Assembly (NCBI RefSeq): GCF_900104345.1
Contig: NZ_FNJN01000002.1
Span: 558,001-622,000, forward strand
From: Microbacterium testaceum StLB037
Lineage (GTDB): Bacteria > Actinomycetota > Actinomycetes > Actinomycetales > Microbacteriaceae
Direction of reading: 5' to 3'
DNA length: 64,000 nucleotides
Part shown: piece by piece, positions 36,610 through 45,996 of the stretch
Layout of the letters: each line of letters opens with the position of its first letter
Numbering within the stretch: position 1 is the first letter of the stretch
Program-made: the position numbers and the translations under genes
The notes under the pieces: model-generated
The model's input: only the letters and a program-made list of their open reading frames with translations
Told to the model about the DNA's origin: nothing
Databases searched by the model: none

Positions 36610-37647
36610 TCAGGCCGCGACGGTCGCCGGAGCCGCAATCAGCTCGAGGGTCTGCACGCGGCCTTCGGAGGTCTCGCCGTCGTAGGCTCCCGCCACCGGC
36701 GACACCATGATCTCGTCGACGCCGTGCTGTGCGGCGAACGCGCTCAACTGCGCGCGCACGTCGTCGCCGGTGCCCACGAACCACTTCTGCCGGGTCGAGG
36801 CCATGATCGATTCGGCCATCGCGTCGAACGGCTCGGCCTTCGCCTGCTCGACCGTCTCGAGCGGCACCATGGGGCGGTTCGTGCGCAGGCGCGCCATCAT
36901 GCGCAGCTGCGGCAGCGCGCGGTCCTCGGCCTCTTCGGCGGTCGGCGCGGCGACGACGTTGGCGGTGACGAACGTGCGCGGGCCCTCACCCGACTCGTTG
37001 GGAACGAACTGGTCGCGGTACACCCCGAGTGCGTGGGTGAGCCCCTCGCCCGAGAAGTGGTTCGCGAAGACGTAGGGCAGGCCGAAGCTGGCCGCGAGCT
37101 GCGCCGAGTAGTCGCTCGAGCCGAGAAGCCAGACCTGGGGCATCCCGGATGCCGCGGGCGTCGCCTTCACCTGGTACTCGGTGCCCGAGGTGAAGCGCAC
37201 CGTCGCCCCATCGGGCGAGGTGAGCGCCATGATGTCGGTCACGTGATCGGGGAAGCGGGAGACGTCGCTCGTGGTGCCCGAGCGGTTCAGCAGCTGGGTG
37301 ATGACCGGGTCGCTGCCGGGGGCACGGCCGATGCCGAGGTCGATGCGGCCGGGGGCCAGGGCCTCGAGGGCGGCGAACTGCTCGGCCACGATGAGGGGGG
37401 AGTGGTTGGGCAGCATCACGCCGCCCGATCCGACGCGGATGCGCGAGGTGCGGGCAGCCGCGGCGGCGATCAGCACGGGGGGCGTGGTCGACGCGACCGA
37501 GGGCATGTTGTGGTGCTCGGCGAACCAGTACCGGCGATACCCGAGGCGGTCGGCGCGCTCGACCAGGTCGAGGGCGGCGCTCACCGCCTGTGCGCTGTTC
37601 TGTCCGCTGCGGACGGGGACGAGATCGAGAACAGAGAGGGAGGGCAT
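36610..37647 (-). CDS. LLM-class flavin-dependent oxidoreductase
   Basis: A 345-residue luciferase-like monooxygenase of the bacterial luciferase alpha-type group that prefers FMN. The segments SVLDLVPVRSGQ near the start, RYWFAEHHNMPSVAS, and RIDLGIGRAPGSDP are typical. Substrate unknown. ATG 37647 is used; a GTG 12 nt upstream is possible. It is only distantly similar to the F420-type enzyme at 3992. Confidence 0.85.
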   Translation of the reverse strand: MPSLSVLDLVPVRSGQNSAQAVSAALDLVERADRLGYRRYWFAEHHNMPSVASTTPPVLIAAAAARTSRIRVGSGGVMLPNHSPLIVAEQFAALEALAPGRIDLGIGRAPGSDPVITQLLNRSGTTSDVSRFPDHVTDIMALTSPDGATVRFTSGTEYQVKATPAASGMPQVWLLGSSDYSAQLAASFGLPYVFANHFSGEGLTHALGVYRDQFVPNESGEGPRTFVTANVVAAPTAEEAEDRALPQLRMMARLRTNRPMVPLETVEQAKAEPFDAMAESIMASTRQKWFVGTGDDVRAQLSAFAAQHGVDEIMVSPVAGAYDGETSEGRVQTLELIAAPATVAA

Positions 37648-37851
37648 GGCGTCGTTCACCCCGAGAAGAACGCCCGATCGATCCCCGCTATTCCTCTCCG
37701 GGCGTCGCGGCGGACCGCGAGGGGTGCAGGGCGAAGCGGCATCCATCATCAGCGTTCTCTCAGGAAAACGGCGTGACGAATGCGCCGCCCACCGCGTCTC
37801 ACCTTTGACATCGCGGGACACACGGTCCCGGAACGACGGAAGGAAGCGAAC

Positions 37852-38274
37852 ATGGCCGAGAACACCACCACCGCCACGACCACCCCCGCCACGAAGGACG
37901 GCGGCTCGACCGTCATCGTCGACGCCGTCGTCGCCAAGGTCGCCGGCATCGCCGCGGCCGAGGTTCCCGGTGTCCACGCCCTCGGCGGCGGAGCAGCCCG
38001 CGTCATCGGCAACATCCGCCAGGCCGTGGGAGCCAAGGACCACGCGCAGGGCGTGAGCGTTGAGGTCGGCGAGACCGAGGTCGCCGCCGACATCTGGATC
38101 CAGGTCGACTACCCCGAGCAGCTGCAGCGGGTGGCGTCGAACGTCCGCGCGGCCGTGCACCAGGCCATCACCGAGCTCGTGGGCATGAAGGTCGCCGAGA
38201 TCAACGTGACTGTGGTCGACGTCTTCATCCCGGGTGACGACGAGGACGACGCCGACGAGCAGCGCGTCAACTGA
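37852..38274 (+). CDS. Asp23/Gls24 family envelope-stress protein
   Basis: A 140-residue Asp23/Gls24 protein. The domain runs from about residue 20 to 125 (IVDAVVAKVAGIAAAEVPGVHAL through VAEINVTVVDVFIP) and the C-terminal tail is acidic (GDDEDDADEQ). In Firmicutes such proteins line the membrane and respond to cell-envelope stress. AAGGAAG sits 5 nt before the ATG. A GC-rich hairpin follows immediately. Confidence 0.88.
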   Translation: MAENTTTATTTPATKDGGSTVIVDAVVAKVAGIAAAEVPGVHALGGGAARVIGNIRQAVGAKDHAQGVSVEVGETEVAADIWIQVDYPEQLQRVASNVRAAVHQAITELVGMKVAEINVTVVDVFIPGDDEDDADEQRVN

Positions 38275-38284
38275 CAACCGGCTC

Positions 38285-38318
38285 GAGAGGGGCGCCGCCG
38301 CGAGGTGGCGCCCCTCTC
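38285..38318 (+). terminator. Hairpin terminator after Asp23 gene
   Basis: GAGAGGGGCGCC (38285-38296) pairs perfectly with 38307-38318 around a 10-nt loop. Confidence 0.7.
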
Positions 38319-38399
38319 GCATACCCGGATGCCGACCCCTCCGGTAATCCGTGGAAACCGGTGCCGCGTCTACCTAGGCTGACGAGCAGGGGGGATCAC

Positions 38400-38822
38400 A
38401 TGGCATGGATCAATCCGACCTCGGTCGGCGCACTGGCACTCATCGGGGTCGCGGTGATGGGATTCGTCCCGACGTCGGCGGGCGTGAGCAACGGCGTCGA
38501 CCTGCCGTGCCGGGCGGTTTTCGCGCCCGTCGCAGGCGTGGACCTGACGGACGGTCTCACCGCCGACCAGCGCACGGCGGTCGACTCATGGCTCGCGTCG
38601 CGCTCGTCCGACTCCGTGACGACCGATGAGGTGGTTCAGGCGGGGGCTCAGGTGTCGGCCGTGTGCGGCGAAGCTCAGCGCACGCGGTCGGTGTGGATGA
38701 TCCTCACCGCGGTTTTCGGCGTCGCCATCGCCTTCGGGCTGCGCGGGTGGGGACCCTCCGATGACGAGCAACCCGACGCGACCGGCGAAGGCGCGCACGG
38801 GACAGAGCCCCCGACGGGGTGA
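38400..38822 (+). CDS. Small membrane protein of unknown function
   Basis: A 140-residue protein that I do not recognise. Membrane segments lie near residues 8-26 and 99-117. Between them is an extracytoplasmic stretch with two cysteines (DLPCRAVFAP and SAVCGEA) that could form a disulphide, and the cytoplasmic tail is acidic. A TAGGCT -10 (38375-38380) and an AGGGGGG Shine-Dalgarno 7 nt before the ATG support expression with a short leader. Its stop is 3 bp from the convergent photolyase stop. Confidence 0.7.
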   Translation: MAWINPTSVGALALIGVAVMGFVPTSAGVSNGVDLPCRAVFAPVAGVDLTDGLTADQRTAVDSWLASRSSDSVTTDEVVQAGAQVSAVCGEAQRTRSVWMILTAVFGVAIAFGLRGWGPSDDEQPDATGEGAHGTEPPTG

Positions 38823-38825
38823 CCT

Positions 38826-40196
38826 TCAGCCCCCGTGGCGCACGTGGGAGTACGCGTCGAGCGCGCGCTTGCGCGTCTCGCCGAGGTCGACCATCGGCTC
38901 GGGCGGGTTCTCGCCGAGGTACTCGGGCGCCCACTCCTTGATGTAGGCGTCGTGCGGGTCGAACTTCTTGCGCTGCGTGTCGGGGTTGAACACGCGGAAG
39001 TAGGGAGCGGCATCCGCGCCGCTTCCCGCGACCCACTGCCAGTTGAAGGGGTTGCTCGCGGCATCCGCGTCGACGAGGCAGTCCCAGAACCACTGCTCGC
39101 CGTGGCGCCAGTCGATGAGCAGGTTCTTGATGAGGAACGATGCTGTGACCATGCGCACGCGGTTGTGCATGACGCCGGTGTGCCAGAGCTGGCGCATGCC
39201 GGCGTCGACCACGGCCACGCCCGTCTTGCCCTGCTGCCAGGTCTCGAGGTGCGATCGGTTCAGCTTCGGCCAGGGGAAGGCGTCGAAGGTGCGACGCCAG
39301 TTCACCGTCGCGATGTCGGGGGAGTGGTAGGTCACGTGCCAGGCGAACTCGCGCCACACGATCTCCGAGAGGAACCCGCTCGCGCTCTGCGCGTGCTGGC
39401 CCGATCCCCGGTGCTCGAGGGTGTCGTGCCACACCTGATAGGGGCTGAGCTCGCCCCAGCGCAGGCGCGGCGACAGGTTGGAGGTGGCACCGCCCGCGAA
39501 CTCGTCGCGGTACTTCGAGTAGTCGCCCAGGTCGTCGTCGAGGAACTCCTTCAAACGTGCCTTCGCGGCGGGCTCTCCGGGCTCCCACGTCTCGCGCAGG
39601 CCTCCGGCCCAGTCGGGCTTCGTGGGCAACAGGCCCCACGAGCCGAGGTCGTCACCGTCGACACTGCCGTCGAAGCCGGGGATCTTCCGTGCTTCCGGCA
39701 TCGGCGGGCGCGGGGCCGGGAGCTTCTGCACGGCCCGGGCGAAGGGGCTGTACACGCCGTACGGCTTGTCGCTCTGCGTGCGCACCGTCCACGGTTCGTA
39801 GAGCAGGTTGGCGGCGAACGATGCGACGGTCACGCCGTCGTCACGCAGCTTCTCCTTGATGCCGGCGTCGATCTCGCGCTCCGCACCGCCGTAGCGCCGG
39901 TTCCAGAACACCGCTCCGGCGCCCACCTCCGCGACCACCGAGGGAATGACGTCGGCCGCTCGGCCCCGCCGGAGCACGAGTCGGCCGCCCCGCTCCTCGA
40001 GGCGTTCACCGAGGGAGGCCAGCGACCCGTGCAACCACCACCGGGCCGCCCCGCCGATCGAGCGGACGCCTTCCGACTCCTCATCGAGGAGGTACAGCGC
40101 CACGATCGGCTCCTCGCGGTCGAGCGCCGCGCGCAGCGCCGGGTTGTCGGTGAGTCGAAGGTCGTCGCGAAACCACACGACGGAGGGCGATGGCAT
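38826..40196 (-). CDS. phr: Deoxyribodipyrimidine photolyase
   Basis: A 456-residue class I DNA photolyase repairing cyclobutane pyrimidine dimers with blue light. The N-terminal photolyase domain begins VVWFRDDLRLTDNPAL. The C-terminal FAD domain has REFAWHVTY, VVDAGMRQLWHTGVMHNRVR and the WRHGEQWFWDCLVDADAASN flavin-binding run. The electron-transfer tryptophan region NPFNWQWVAGSG is intact. Single gene, converging with the small membrane protein. Confidence 0.95.
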   Translation of the reverse strand: MPSPSVVWFRDDLRLTDNPALRAALDREEPIVALYLLDEESEGVRSIGGAARWWLHGSLASLGERLEERGGRLVLRRGRAADVIPSVVAEVGAGAVFWNRRYGGAEREIDAGIKEKLRDDGVTVASFAANLLYEPWTVRTQSDKPYGVYSPFARAVQKLPAPRPPMPEARKIPGFDGSVDGDDLGSWGLLPTKPDWAGGLRETWEPGEPAAKARLKEFLDDDLGDYSKYRDEFAGGATSNLSPRLRWGELSPYQVWHDTLEHRGSGQHAQSASGFLSEIVWREFAWHVTYHSPDIATVNWRRTFDAFPWPKLNRSHLETWQQGKTGVAVVDAGMRQLWHTGVMHNRVRMVTASFLIKNLLIDWRHGEQWFWDCLVDADAASNPFNWQWVAGSGADAAPYFRVFNPDTQRKKFDPHDAYIKEWAPEYLGENPPEPMVDLGETRKRALDAYSHVRHGG

Positions 40197-40267
40197 CCCT
40201 CGACGCTATCCACCTCGGCATCCGTGATTCCGGGCTTGACACCCGGTGCGCGCCCGGCCTGGCCGCG

Positions 40268-40350
40268 CTCGGCGAAACCGCACGTGTTTGCCGAGACCGC
40301 ATTCGTTCGGCGCCGGACGCCTGCGTCCTCGACGAAAGGATGCGTTCTCG
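40268..40350. repeat. Paired-word element upstream of photolyase
   Basis: CTCGGCGAAAC (40268-40278) and GTTTGCCGAG (40286-40295) form a short hairpin. A longer word at 40292-40312 (CGAGACCGCATTCG core) is answered by an inverted, diverged copy at 40330-40350 (GGATGCGTTCTCG core). The gap 40197-40376 has no gene. Confidence 0.45.
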
Positions 40351-40376
40351 ATGGACGGCGGCCGGTGCCGACGCCG

Positions 40377-41666
40377 TCAGAGAGACGAGGTGTCGTGCCC
40401 CTTCGGCAGCGCAACCGAGAGCCCGCCGGGGACGATGCGCGTGTACACGCGCGTCGCTTCGCCGAATTCGTCGCCGTCCAGCTCGATCGGCTGCGCGGGC
40501 GCGGTCGCCAACTCGATGCCCGTACCCCGCAGGTAGCGCACCGACGAGTCCTTACGGCGCTCGAGCACGCGTCGACCGGCGCGGAACTTCCGCAGCACCG
40601 AGTTGTCCCACACGATCTTGCGCCAGACGCCCAACCAGCCGAGCACGCCGCTGGGCTGCAGCACGGCCACGTCGAGGCTGCCGTCGGCGATGGAGGCGTC
40701 GGGGATCAGCGCGACGCCGCCCTGCAGGGCGCCGCAGTTCGCGAACAGCACGCTGTGCACCTTCGCCGAGTGCAGGCGGTGCCCGTCCAGCTGGTACATG
40801 ACGCGGAAGGGTTTGGCCGAGACGAGCGAGCGCGCCGCTCCGTCGACATAAGCGACCCAACCGACCTGCTTCTTCAGGTCGTCACGGGTGTTCTGGATCA
40901 TCGCGGCATCCAGACCGATGCCCGCCATGACCGAGAACCCGTGCTCTTCGATCTCGCCGCTGGCGCGGCGGATGCGTGCAATCCCGGTGTCGATGGAGAG
41001 CACGTCGCCCTCGAAGGTCGAGCGGATCATCGCGTCGCTGTCGGTGAGGGGCAGATTCAGGTTGCGGGCGAGCAAGTTGCCCGTCCCGCTCGGGATGATC
41101 GTCAGGGGCACACCCGTCGAGGTCAGAGCCTCGGCGACGGCACGGACGGTGCCGTCGCCGCCCGCCACGAGCACGGCGTCGACCTTCTCGTCGAGGGCTG
41201 CGCGGGTGGCGTCGTCGCCCAGGTCGTCGACCGTCGTCTCGTAGAACAACGGCTCGGCCCAGTCGGCTGCGGCCGAGAGCTCCGCCACGCGGGCGCGCAG
41301 CGTGTCGGGGTCGACCTTGACGGGGTTGTAGACGAGGGCGGCCCGCTTCTTCTCGGTCGTCTCGGCGTCGATCGGCGCTTCTTCGCCCTCGGCGTCGACG
41401 CGCTGCGTCTTGCCGGGCATCTCCGCCGACGAGTCCGGCTCGACGTCCTCCGGCTGGCGAATGGTGTCGTCGGGTTCTGCGGCGTCCTTCGGGTGAGGGA
41501 CGTCCTTGCGCGGGCGGTCACCGACGTCCTCGCCCAGCCGCGCCGCGTGGAAGTGGTCGTCAGAGCCCCCGGCCGCGGCGGCATCCGCCCTCACCTCGGC
41601 GGGAGCATCGGCGGGGACGGTTTCGGGAGCGTCCGCGTCGTCACGCGGCTCGTCAGGGGCGGCCAT
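40377..41666 (-). CDS. Diacylglycerol kinase-like lipid kinase with acidic N-terminal extension
   Basis: A 429-residue protein. The C-terminal ~300 residues are a DAGK/sphingosine-kinase-type catalytic domain: AALVYNPVKV, the nucleotide loop AVLVAGGDGTVRAVAEAL, IIPSGTGNLLARNL and GIGLDAAMIQNT. It would phosphorylate diacylglycerol or a related lipid. The first ~110 residues are low-complexity, Asp/Glu/Ala/Pro-rich and probably disordered. ATG 41666 lies 7 nt after TATGGT (41674-41679), so this start is preferred to ATG 41678, and the mRNA is probably leaderless. Confidence 0.85.
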   Translation of the reverse strand: MAAPDEPRDDADAPETVPADAPAEVRADAAAAGGSDDHFHAARLGEDVGDRPRKDVPHPKDAAEPDDTIRQPEDVEPDSSAEMPGKTQRVDAEGEEAPIDAETTEKKRAALVYNPVKVDPDTLRARVAELSAAADWAEPLFYETTVDDLGDDATRAALDEKVDAVLVAGGDGTVRAVAEALTSTGVPLTIIPSGTGNLLARNLNLPLTDSDAMIRSTFEGDVLSIDTGIARIRRASGEIEEHGFSVMAGIGLDAAMIQNTRDDLKKQVGWVAYVDGAARSLVSAKPFRVMYQLDGHRLHSAKVHSVLFANCGALQGGVALIPDASIADGSLDVAVLQPSGVLGWLGVWRKIVWDNSVLRKFRAGRRVLERRKDSSVRYLRGTGIELATAPAQPIELDGDEFGEATRVYTRIVPGGLSVALPKGHDTSSL

Positions 41667-41829
41667 GGCATCCACCATAGGACCGCGGTCGATCCCGTCA
41701 CTCGTCTTCGAGGCGGGCTTGACGGAGGGATGCCGAAGCCGCATTCGCCGCGAGCGGAGCCCGTCCTTCCGCCTTCCGGCGCACGCCGCGCGTGCTCGCG
41801 ACAGCGCAGGACACGTGCCGCCTCGACCG

Positions 41830-41841
41830 TAGGATGGACGC
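41830..41841 (+). promoter_or_regulatory. -10 box TAGGAT for leaderless serS
   Basis: TAGGAT (41830-41835) is followed by 6 nt and the GTG of serS; no Shine-Dalgarno fits in between. Confidence 0.55.
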
Positions 41842-43110
41842 GTGATCGACCTGACTCTGCTGCGTGAAGATCCCGAGCTCGTGAAGCGCTCCCAGATCGC
41901 CCGCGGGGAGTCGCCGGATTCGGTGGACGACGCCCTCGCCGCCGACCGCGACCGCCGCGCGGCCATCACCGCCTTCGAAGAGCTCCGTGCCGCGCAGAAC
42001 GCGCACGGTAAGCGCGTCGCGCAGGCGCTGAAAGAAGAGAAGGCCGCTCTCGTCGCCGAGGCGAAGCAGCTCAGCGAGCAGGTCAAGGCCGCGCAGCACG
42101 CCGCGACCGAGGCCGAGGCGGTAGCCGAGGCGGCCCTGGCGAAGATCGAGAACATCGTCATCGACGGTGTCCCGTCGGGGGGCGAAGAGAACTTCGTCAC
42201 GCTGCGCACCCACGGCGACGTCCCGACCTACGACTTCACCCCGCGCGACCACCTCGAGATCGGCGAGCTGCTCGGGGCGATCGACATGGAACGCGGCACG
42301 AAGGTCTCGGGCAGCCGCTTCTACTTCCTCACCGGCATCGGCGCGCGCCTCGAGCTCGCGCTCATGACCCTGGCCCTCGACCGCGCGCTGCAGGCGGGCT
42401 TCACCCCGATGATCCCGCCGACGCTCGTGCGTCCCGAGGTCATGCGCGGCACCGGCTTCCTCGGCCAGCACGCCGACGAGGTCTACCACTTGCCGAAAGA
42501 AGACCTCTACCTGGTCGGCACGAGCGAGGTGCCCCTCGCCGGCTACCACATGGACGAGATCCTCGACTTCGAGCGCGGCGCCAAGCGCTACGCCGGGTGG
42601 TCCACCTGCTACCGCAGCGAGGCGGGCTCCTACGGCAAGGACACCCGCGGCATCATCCGCGTGCACCAGTTCAACAAGCTCGAGATGTTCGTCTACACCG
42701 ACCCGGCCGACGCCGAGGCCGAGCACGACCGTCTCGTCGCGATGCAGGAGCAGATGCTGCAGGACCTCGGCCTCGCCTACCGCGTGATCGACGTGGCCGC
42801 CGGCGACCTGGGGTCCAGCGCCGCACGCAAGTTCGACATCGAGGCCTGGGTGCCCACGCAGGATGCCTACCGCGAGCTGACCAGCACCTCGAACTGCACG
42901 ACGTACCAGGCGCGCCGCCTCGAGACCCGCTTCCGTCCCGCCGACGGCGGCAAGACCCAGCCGGTCGCGACCCTCAACGGCACACTCGCCACCACCCGGT
43001 GGATCGTGGCGCTTCTCGAGACGCACCAGCGCGCCGACGGTTCGGTCACGGTCCCCGAGGTCTTGCGGCCGTACCTGGGCGGGCTCGAGGTCATGGAGCC
43101 CATCGCGTGA
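41842..43110 (+). CDS. serS: Seryl-tRNA synthetase
   Basis: A 422-residue class II synthetase charging tRNA-Ser. The N-terminal helical arm (about residues 25-105, rich in Ala/Glu/Lys heptads) contacts the long variable arm. Motif 2 is [19 protein letters not shown] and motif 3 includes [15 protein letters not shown]. Two tRNA-Ser genes lie 3-6 kb downstream. Its stop overlaps the GTG of the HAD gene by 4 bp. Confidence 0.97.
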   Translation: MIDLTLLREDPELVKRSQIARGESPDSVDDALAADRDRRAAITAFEELRAAQNAHGKRVAQALKEEKAALVAEAKQLSEQVKAAQHAATEAEAVAEAALAKIENIVIDGVPSGGEENFVTLRTHGDVPTYDFTPRDHLEIGELLGAIDMERGTKVSGSRFYFLTGIGARLELALMTLALDRALQAGFTPMIPPTLVRPEVMRGTGFLGQHADEVYHLPKEDLYLVGTSEVPLAGYHMDEILDFERGAKRYAGWSTCYRSEAGSYGKDTRGIIRVHQFNKLEMFVYTDPADAEAEHDRLVAMQEQMLQDLGLAYRVIDVAAGDLGSSAARKFDIEAWVPTQDAYRELTSTSNCTTYQARRLETRFRPADGGKTQPVATLNGTLATTRWIVALLETHQRADGSVTVPEVLRPYLGGLEVMEPIA

Positions 43111-44006
43111 GCGACGAGGCCGCCCTCCCCGACACCGGTGCCGTTGAGAGCGCGCCGAAGCAGGAGGCGGCCGATCTGGTCGCCGATCTCGCCGACGCTC
43201 CTCAGCTCGGGCGCCTGCTCATCGCCCTCGACATCGACGGGACGGTGCTCCTCGAGGACGACACCTTGAGCCCCGGGGTCGTCGAGGCGATCGCGCACGC
43301 GCACCGCGCGGGTCACGAGGTCATGCTCGCCACCGGTCGCAGCTGGGACAGCACCCACACGATCATGGACCGCCTCGGCATCCGTCCCGAGTACGCCGTC
43401 TGCTCGAACGGCGCCATCGTGATGCGCCGGGTGGGGGGAGCGGATGCCACCGAGTACGAGCGCGCGCACGTCGAGACGTTCGACCCCAGTGAGGTGCTGA
43501 CGCTGTTGGGCGAGCACCTGTCGGGTGCGCACTTCCTGGTGGAGCTGCCCGACGGTACGCGCAAGTTCACCGACTACCTCGACGACTGGAACCTCGAGAA
43601 GGCGCATAAGGTGACCTTCGCCGAGCTGTCCGCCGAGCCGGTGTGCCGTGTGGTGGTCGTCGCGCCCGAGCAGACCGATCAGGACTTCCTCGAACTCGTC
43701 GAGCGGATCGGGCTGACCCAGGTGTCGTACGCCATCGGGTGGACGGCGTGGCTCGACATCGCGCCGCAGGGCGTCGACAAGTCGACCGCGCTCGAGCTCG
43801 TGCGCGGGTGGCTGGGCATCGCCCCCGAGCGCGTCCTGGTCATGGGTGACGGTCGCAACGACATCGAGATGATGCAGTGGGCCGTCCGCAACGGCGGGCG
43901 GGCGATCGCGATGCACCAGGGTCCTCCCGAGGTGCATGTCGCCGCGGGCGAGGTCGGCCTTTCGGTGACCGAAGGCGGCGTGGCCGCGATCCTGCGCGCG
44001 CTCTGA
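43107..44006 (+). CDS. HAD-superfamily (Cof-type) phosphatase
   Basis: A 299-residue HAD hydrolase of the Cof/YbjI type, acting on sugar phosphates or flavin precursors. The nucleophile motif [11 protein letters not shown] is near residue 38 and the C-terminal magnesium motif [12 protein letters not shown] near 250, with a C2 cap between. The first ~35 residues are an uncharacterised acidic extension. It is translationally coupled to serS by a GTGA overlap, as commonly seen in actinobacteria. Confidence 0.87.
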   Translation: MSDEAALPDTGAVESAPKQEAADLVADLADAPQLGRLLIALDIDGTVLLEDDTLSPGVVEAIAHAHRAGHEVMLATGRSWDSTHTIMDRLGIRPEYAVCSNGAIVMRRVGGADATEYERAHVETFDPSEVLTLLGEHLSGAHFLVELPDGTRKFTDYLDDWNLEKAHKVTFAELSAEPVCRVVVVAPEQTDQDFLELVERIGLTQVSYAIGWTAWLDIAPQGVDKSTALELVRGWLGIAPERVLVMGDGRNDIEMMQWAVRNGGRAIAMHQGPPEVHVAAGEVGLSVTEGGVAAILRAL

Positions 44007-44014
44007 CCCGCTGC

Positions 44015-44048
44015 AGGATCGGCGGCCCGAGAGGATCGGCGGCCCGAG
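44015..44048. repeat. Perfect 17-bp tandem duplication
   Basis: AGGATCGGCGGCCCGAG occurs twice without a gap (44015-44031 and 44032-44048) between convergent stops of the HAD and small membrane protein genes. Confidence 0.7.
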
Positions 44049-44051
44049 GCG

Positions 44052-44342
44052 TCAGACCCGCGCGGACCCGCCCGCCACGTGCGCGGCGCGGTCGGCGAGG
44101 TACGCGGTGCGAGCCACGACGGTCATCGGGCGACGGGCGGCGCGGCTATCGGCCAGGCGGGCCGCTTCCCACGCGAGGAGTCCGACCGGCGGCAACAGGA
44201 GCAGCGCGGCGACCCACGTCGCCTTGAGGCCGGGGGACGCCTGGGGGTCGCGGACGGCGACGATCGTGGCGAAGACGGATGCCGCGTAGACGAGCGCGAA
44301 GACGGCGAGAACGATCTGCGCTGACAGTGTGGTGACGAGCAT
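44052..44342 (-). CDS. Small two-helix membrane protein (PLDc_N-like)
   Basis: A 96-residue protein with membrane helices near residues 5-28 and 40-60. The pattern DPQASPGLKATWVAALLLLPPVGLLAW resembles the phospholipase-D-nuclease N-terminal (PLDc_N) domain often found alone in actinobacteria. The remainder is a short basic cytoplasmic tail. GAGGAGG precedes the ATG. Function unknown. Confidence 0.7.
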   Translation of the reverse strand: MLVTTLSAQIVLAVFALVYAASVFATIVAVRDPQASPGLKATWVAALLLLPPVGLLAWEAARLADSRAARRPMTVVARTAYLADRAAHVAGGSARV

Positions 44343-44461
44343 GGTGACCTCCTCAACTCGGACGCCCCGACGGGTCGTGGGTGCGATGTTCTCGGTCTAC
44401 GCCGGGCGCGAGCGCGCGGCAATCCCTCCGCCGAGGAGCGCAGGAAGTCCATAGCTGGGGC

Positions 44462-45811
44462 GTGGCCGACGCTCAGACCCTTTCGCGCGCCCAGGCCTGC
44501 CGCACGGCCGCACGCAGGGTGCGCGTGTCGGAGCGATCGAGCTCCCGACGGCTCCTCGGCATCCCGGTGGCGTTGAAGGACAACTACAACACCGCCGACA
44601 TGCCCACCACCGCCGGCTGCGGCTGCTGGAGCGGCAACCAGACCTCGAGCGACGCGACGATGGTCACGGGGCTCCGCGCCGACGGAGCCGTCATCGTGGC
44701 GAAGGCCTCGATGGACGAGTTCGCGATCAACCTGTCGTCGCAGTGGTCGGCGTTCCAGCCCGACGGCACCGCGCTGACCGTGTCGAGCCCGTACGACACG
44801 ACCCAGACCTCGGGCGGATCGAGCGGCGGCACGGGAGCCGCGATCGCGGCGAACCTCGCCGGCATCGGCTTCGGCACCGACACCGGCGGGTCGATCCGCA
44901 TCCCCTCGACCTACAACCAGCTCGTGGGCGTACGCCCGACGGTCGGTCTCGCCAGTCGCGACGGCATCGTGCCCCTCGCCCTCTCGCAGGACACCGGTGG
45001 TCCGATCGCCCGTTCGGTCCAGGATGCCGCGATCGCCCTCGACGCGGTCGTCGGCGAAGACGCGGGTGACCCGGTCACCGCACGCCAGGCCGGAAAGGTC
45101 CCCGAGACGTACACGTCGTACCTCGACGGGGAGTCGTTGAAGGGTAAGAAGATCGGCTACATCGCGTCGATGCTCGGAACGAACCCCACCACCCAGCGTC
45201 TCTTCGCCCAGGCGAAGGCGGCCATGGAGGCACGGGGTGCGACCGTGGTCGCCGTCACCGCACCCGACGGGTTCTCGGCGATCGTGGGCGAGGGGAGCGG
45301 CAGTGGTCCCGAGTTCAACCACGACCTGCAGAACTACATCACCGCCTACCTCGACCCGACGGTGAGCGCGCGCAGTCTGCTCGCCATTTCGCAGTCGCCG
45401 AACATCGTGCCGGGCCGCGCGAGCAACCCGTACGGTCAGCGCGCCGCCGTCACCGAGTCGACCTATCAGGCATGGGCCGGTCCGCAGGGCTCGCACACCC
45501 TGCAGCTCGCGAAGGGCAAGCAGATCATGACCGCGTTCATGGACGACCAGAAGCTGGATGCCGTCGTCTACCCGACCGGCAACCCTTACGGCACCATCGG
45601 CACGAACATGCGTCTGAGCCCGAACACGGGTCTGCCCGCCGTCACGGTGCCGATGGGCCAGGGGCTCTCGACCGAGGCGTCGACCGGGGGAGTGAACCTC
45701 GAGTTCCTCGGCCGCGACTTCGCCGAGGGTCCCCTTCTGGGCCTCGCCTACGGCTTCGAGCAGGCGACCCACGCCCGCACGACGCCCGCGGCCTACGGCC
45801 CGCTGGGCTGA
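44462..45811 (+). CDS. Amidase-signature hydrolase lacking its N-terminus (possible pseudogene)
   Basis: A 449-residue amidase-signature protein. The catalytic Lys is in LGIPVALKDNYNTADMPTTAG, the Gly/Ser-rich motif TSGGSSGGTGAAIAANLAG and the nucleophile Ser in GFGTDTGGSIRIPS are intact, and the C-terminus is complete. However, only about 40 residues precede the catalytic Lys, and most of these (RTAARRVRVSERSSSRR) do not look like the helical region normally present there. No signal peptide remains. A 5' deletion or frameshift is likely. The GTG at 44462 is used provisionally because CATAGCT lies about 10 nt upstream. Activity is uncertain. Confidence 0.6.
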   Translation: MADAQTLSRAQACRTAARRVRVSERSSSRRLLGIPVALKDNYNTADMPTTAGCGCWSGNQTSSDATMVTGLRADGAVIVAKASMDEFAINLSSQWSAFQPDGTALTVSSPYDTTQTSGGSSGGTGAAIAANLAGIGFGTDTGGSIRIPSTYNQLVGVRPTVGLASRDGIVPLALSQDTGGPIARSVQDAAIALDAVVGEDAGDPVTARQAGKVPETYTSYLDGESLKGKKIGYIASMLGTNPTTQRLFAQAKAAMEARGATVVAVTAPDGFSAIVGEGSGSGPEFNHDLQNYITAYLDPTVSARSLLAISQSPNIVPGRASNPYGQRAAVTESTYQAWAGPQGSHTLQLAKGKQIMTAFMDDQKLDAVVYPTGNPYGTIGTNMRLSPNTGLPAVTVPMGQGLSTEASTGGVNLEFLGRDFAEGPLLGLAYGFEQATHARTTPAAYGPLG

Positions 45812-45910
45812 GCGATGAGGCGGTCCCGGGCGCTCGCTCGCCCGGGGCCGCCTCGCGCGGGTCCTGTCGTGCGACCTCGAGTTCGCGGCTCGGTAGACTC
45901 GGGTCGTTCG

Positions 45911-45995
45911 GGAGGGTTGTCCGAGCGGCCGATGGACCTGGTCTTGAAAACCAGTGGGCAGCAATGTCCCGTGGGTTCGAATCCCACACCCTCCG
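45911..45995 (+). tRNA. tRNA-Ser(UGA)
   Basis: An 85-nt cloverleaf. The acceptor arm GGAGGGT pairs with ACCCTCC, and the discriminator is G. The anticodon stem is CTGGT/ACCAG with loop CTTGAAA (anticodon TGA), then a long variable arm and TTCGAATC in the T-loop. CCA is not encoded. A terminator hairpin follows directly. Confidence 0.95.
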
Positions 45996-45996
45996 C

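Noticed and set aside
41750-41841. A T-box or other riboswitch upstream of serS
   Set aside because: The -10 box lies 6 nt before the start codon, leaving no leader RNA to host a riboswitch.
38835-41867. A 1010-codon plus-strand frame across phr and the lipid kinase
   Set aside because: It spans two well-supported minus-strand genes and the intergenic gap, with no homologous segment.
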